Positions 63,501-64,000 of a stretch of 64,000 nucleotides of DNA are shown here, piece after piece. Source of the DNA: Sympetrum striolatum (lineage: Eukaryota > Arthropoda > Insecta > Odonata > Libellulidae); NCBI GenBank assembly GCA_947579665.1, contig OX388345.1, positions 64,037,454 to 64,101,453 of the forward strand, written 5' to 3'. Every line of letters starts with the position of its first letter. Position 1 is the stretch's first letter. The position numbers were made by a program, and so were the translations under genes. The notes below the pieces were generated by a model, which saw only the letters and a program-made list of their open reading frames with translations, searched no databases and was not told where the DNA came from.

Positions 63501-63829
63501 ATATTGAAGATAATTTTAATATGTATATAAAGAAAAACAGAGACGACTATTTAATAAGTATTATAATTATTAATGGCTAATTATTATTAACACTTGCGAG
63601 AATTTAGCTCTGGCACGACATACATCGTAATTCATGATGTCCAAATTAAAACTTTACTGAAACTTTCGAAACAAAGAACGAATTTTTTTACTTGAACTTA
63701 TTGACACAAAGAACAAATTTTTAGTTTTAATAGTAGGTTTACATACCAATCATACCTTAAGGTTAGACTTAAATTCGTAATGCTTTCGATAAATCCAAAG
63801 AAATGAGACCTTATTTTTTTATTGTAGCA

Positions 63830-64000
63830 CAGTTAATTCCCATCCCCCCTCTTCATCCAACTTCTTCCCTCTCTTCCTCCTTGTCTCCCCCTCCTGATTC
63901 CTCTTTTAAAACCTCTTCTTCCCCTCCGATCTCCCCTTCAAAACCCTTAAATACTATCGCCAACTTCCGAGAGTGCCACTCTAATAACTCCATCCTCGGC
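63830..64000. other. Pyrimidine-rich island cut by the window end
   Basis: The + strand is almost entirely C and T from 63840 to 63945. Nothing else recognised. Confidence 0.25.

Larger units (their letters stand above)
39329..64000 (+). other. acj6: Intron 1 of acj6, partial (over 24.6 kb, no further exon seen)
   Basis: It begins with the GTGAGT donor and continues to the window edge. I looked on the + strand for the next expected Acj6 segments (the conserved HISSSCDS-type and SRAEALAAVDI-type stretches and the POU domain) and did not find them; the ORFs present are short and unlike any known domain. The DNA is AT-rich, broken by GC-richer islands listed separately, and holds a hairpin element, a SINE, SINE fragments and a tandem duplication. 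If the exon call is wrong this stretch is simply intergenic. Confidence 0.6.

Noticed and set aside
39329..64000. Further acj6 exons (POU-specific domain and homeodomain)
   Set aside because: No frame with the expected conserved stretches was found by reading. A translated search would settle it; a hit to the POU domain here would overturn this.
1..64000. CRISPR array, bacterial operon, virus or rRNA genes
   Set aside because: No regularly spaced direct repeats with unique spacers, no dense ORFs, no rRNA words. Composition and splice/tRNA-intron features are eukaryotic.

Overview
The window is arthropod nuclear DNA, most probably from an insect. It is mostly AT-rich and almost gene-free, has no bacterial-style coding, and carries an intron-containing tRNA gene, tRNA-derived SINEs, non-LTR, hAT-like and possible Penelope-like remnants, and one CpG-rich promoter with a first coding exon. 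A CpG-rich 5' end and a first intron of at least 24 kb suit a large, perhaps hemimetabolous, insect genome, but the taxon is not resolved.

The one protein-coding gene recognised is on the + strand. A GC- and CpG-rich promoter (about 37.6-38.2 kb, with an inverted CCAAT box, a GC box and a full CRE) leads into a long 5' UTR with four short upstream ORFs. A 100-codon first coding exon follows (39029-39328) and ends at a textbook GTGAGT donor. Its peptide keeps the split landmarks of the POU-IV box of insect acj6/Pou4 proteins: a start like MFSSDK, then GRYSPS, then MRRCMGNP. I therefore call it the first coding exon of an acj6 (POU class 4 homeobox) orthologue. A roughly 48-residue Ala/Ser-rich insertion splits the box. 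No later exon was found, so 39329-64000 is read as the start of a very large intron 1, and 1-37.5 kb as the 5' flanking gene desert.

Other RNA or mobile content: a tRNA-Leu(CAA) gene with a 36-nt intron and a Pol III terminator (minus strand, about 24.7 kb) that carries a broken G53-C61 pair; two well-preserved and two decayed copies of a 131-134 bp tRNA-derived SINE with a (TAC)n tail and visible target-site duplications; a tRNA-Ala-like SINE fragment at 52.3 kb; the frameshifted 3' end of a CR1/L2/jockey-type retrotransposon (25.1-25.8 kb); a 260-bp hAT-type non-autonomous element (18.7 kb); a possible Penelope-like hammerhead-like motif (10.4 kb); an unidentified dispersed repeat (15.1, 16.6, 50.8, 61.1 kb); and two diverged tandem repeats (4.3 and 53.5 kb).

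The most unusual mobile element is a family of long-hairpin elements at 34.3 and 57.4 kb. The two copies share the same outer arms and boundaries but have different inner arms, and they are flanked by direct repeats of 13 and 8 bp. The rest of the sequence alternates between AT-rich DNA and about two dozen GC-richer islands spaced roughly every 2-4 kb, some with homeodomain, Sox, Fox or CTCF-like motifs. These are candidate regulatory elements of the acj6 locus, which is inference only.
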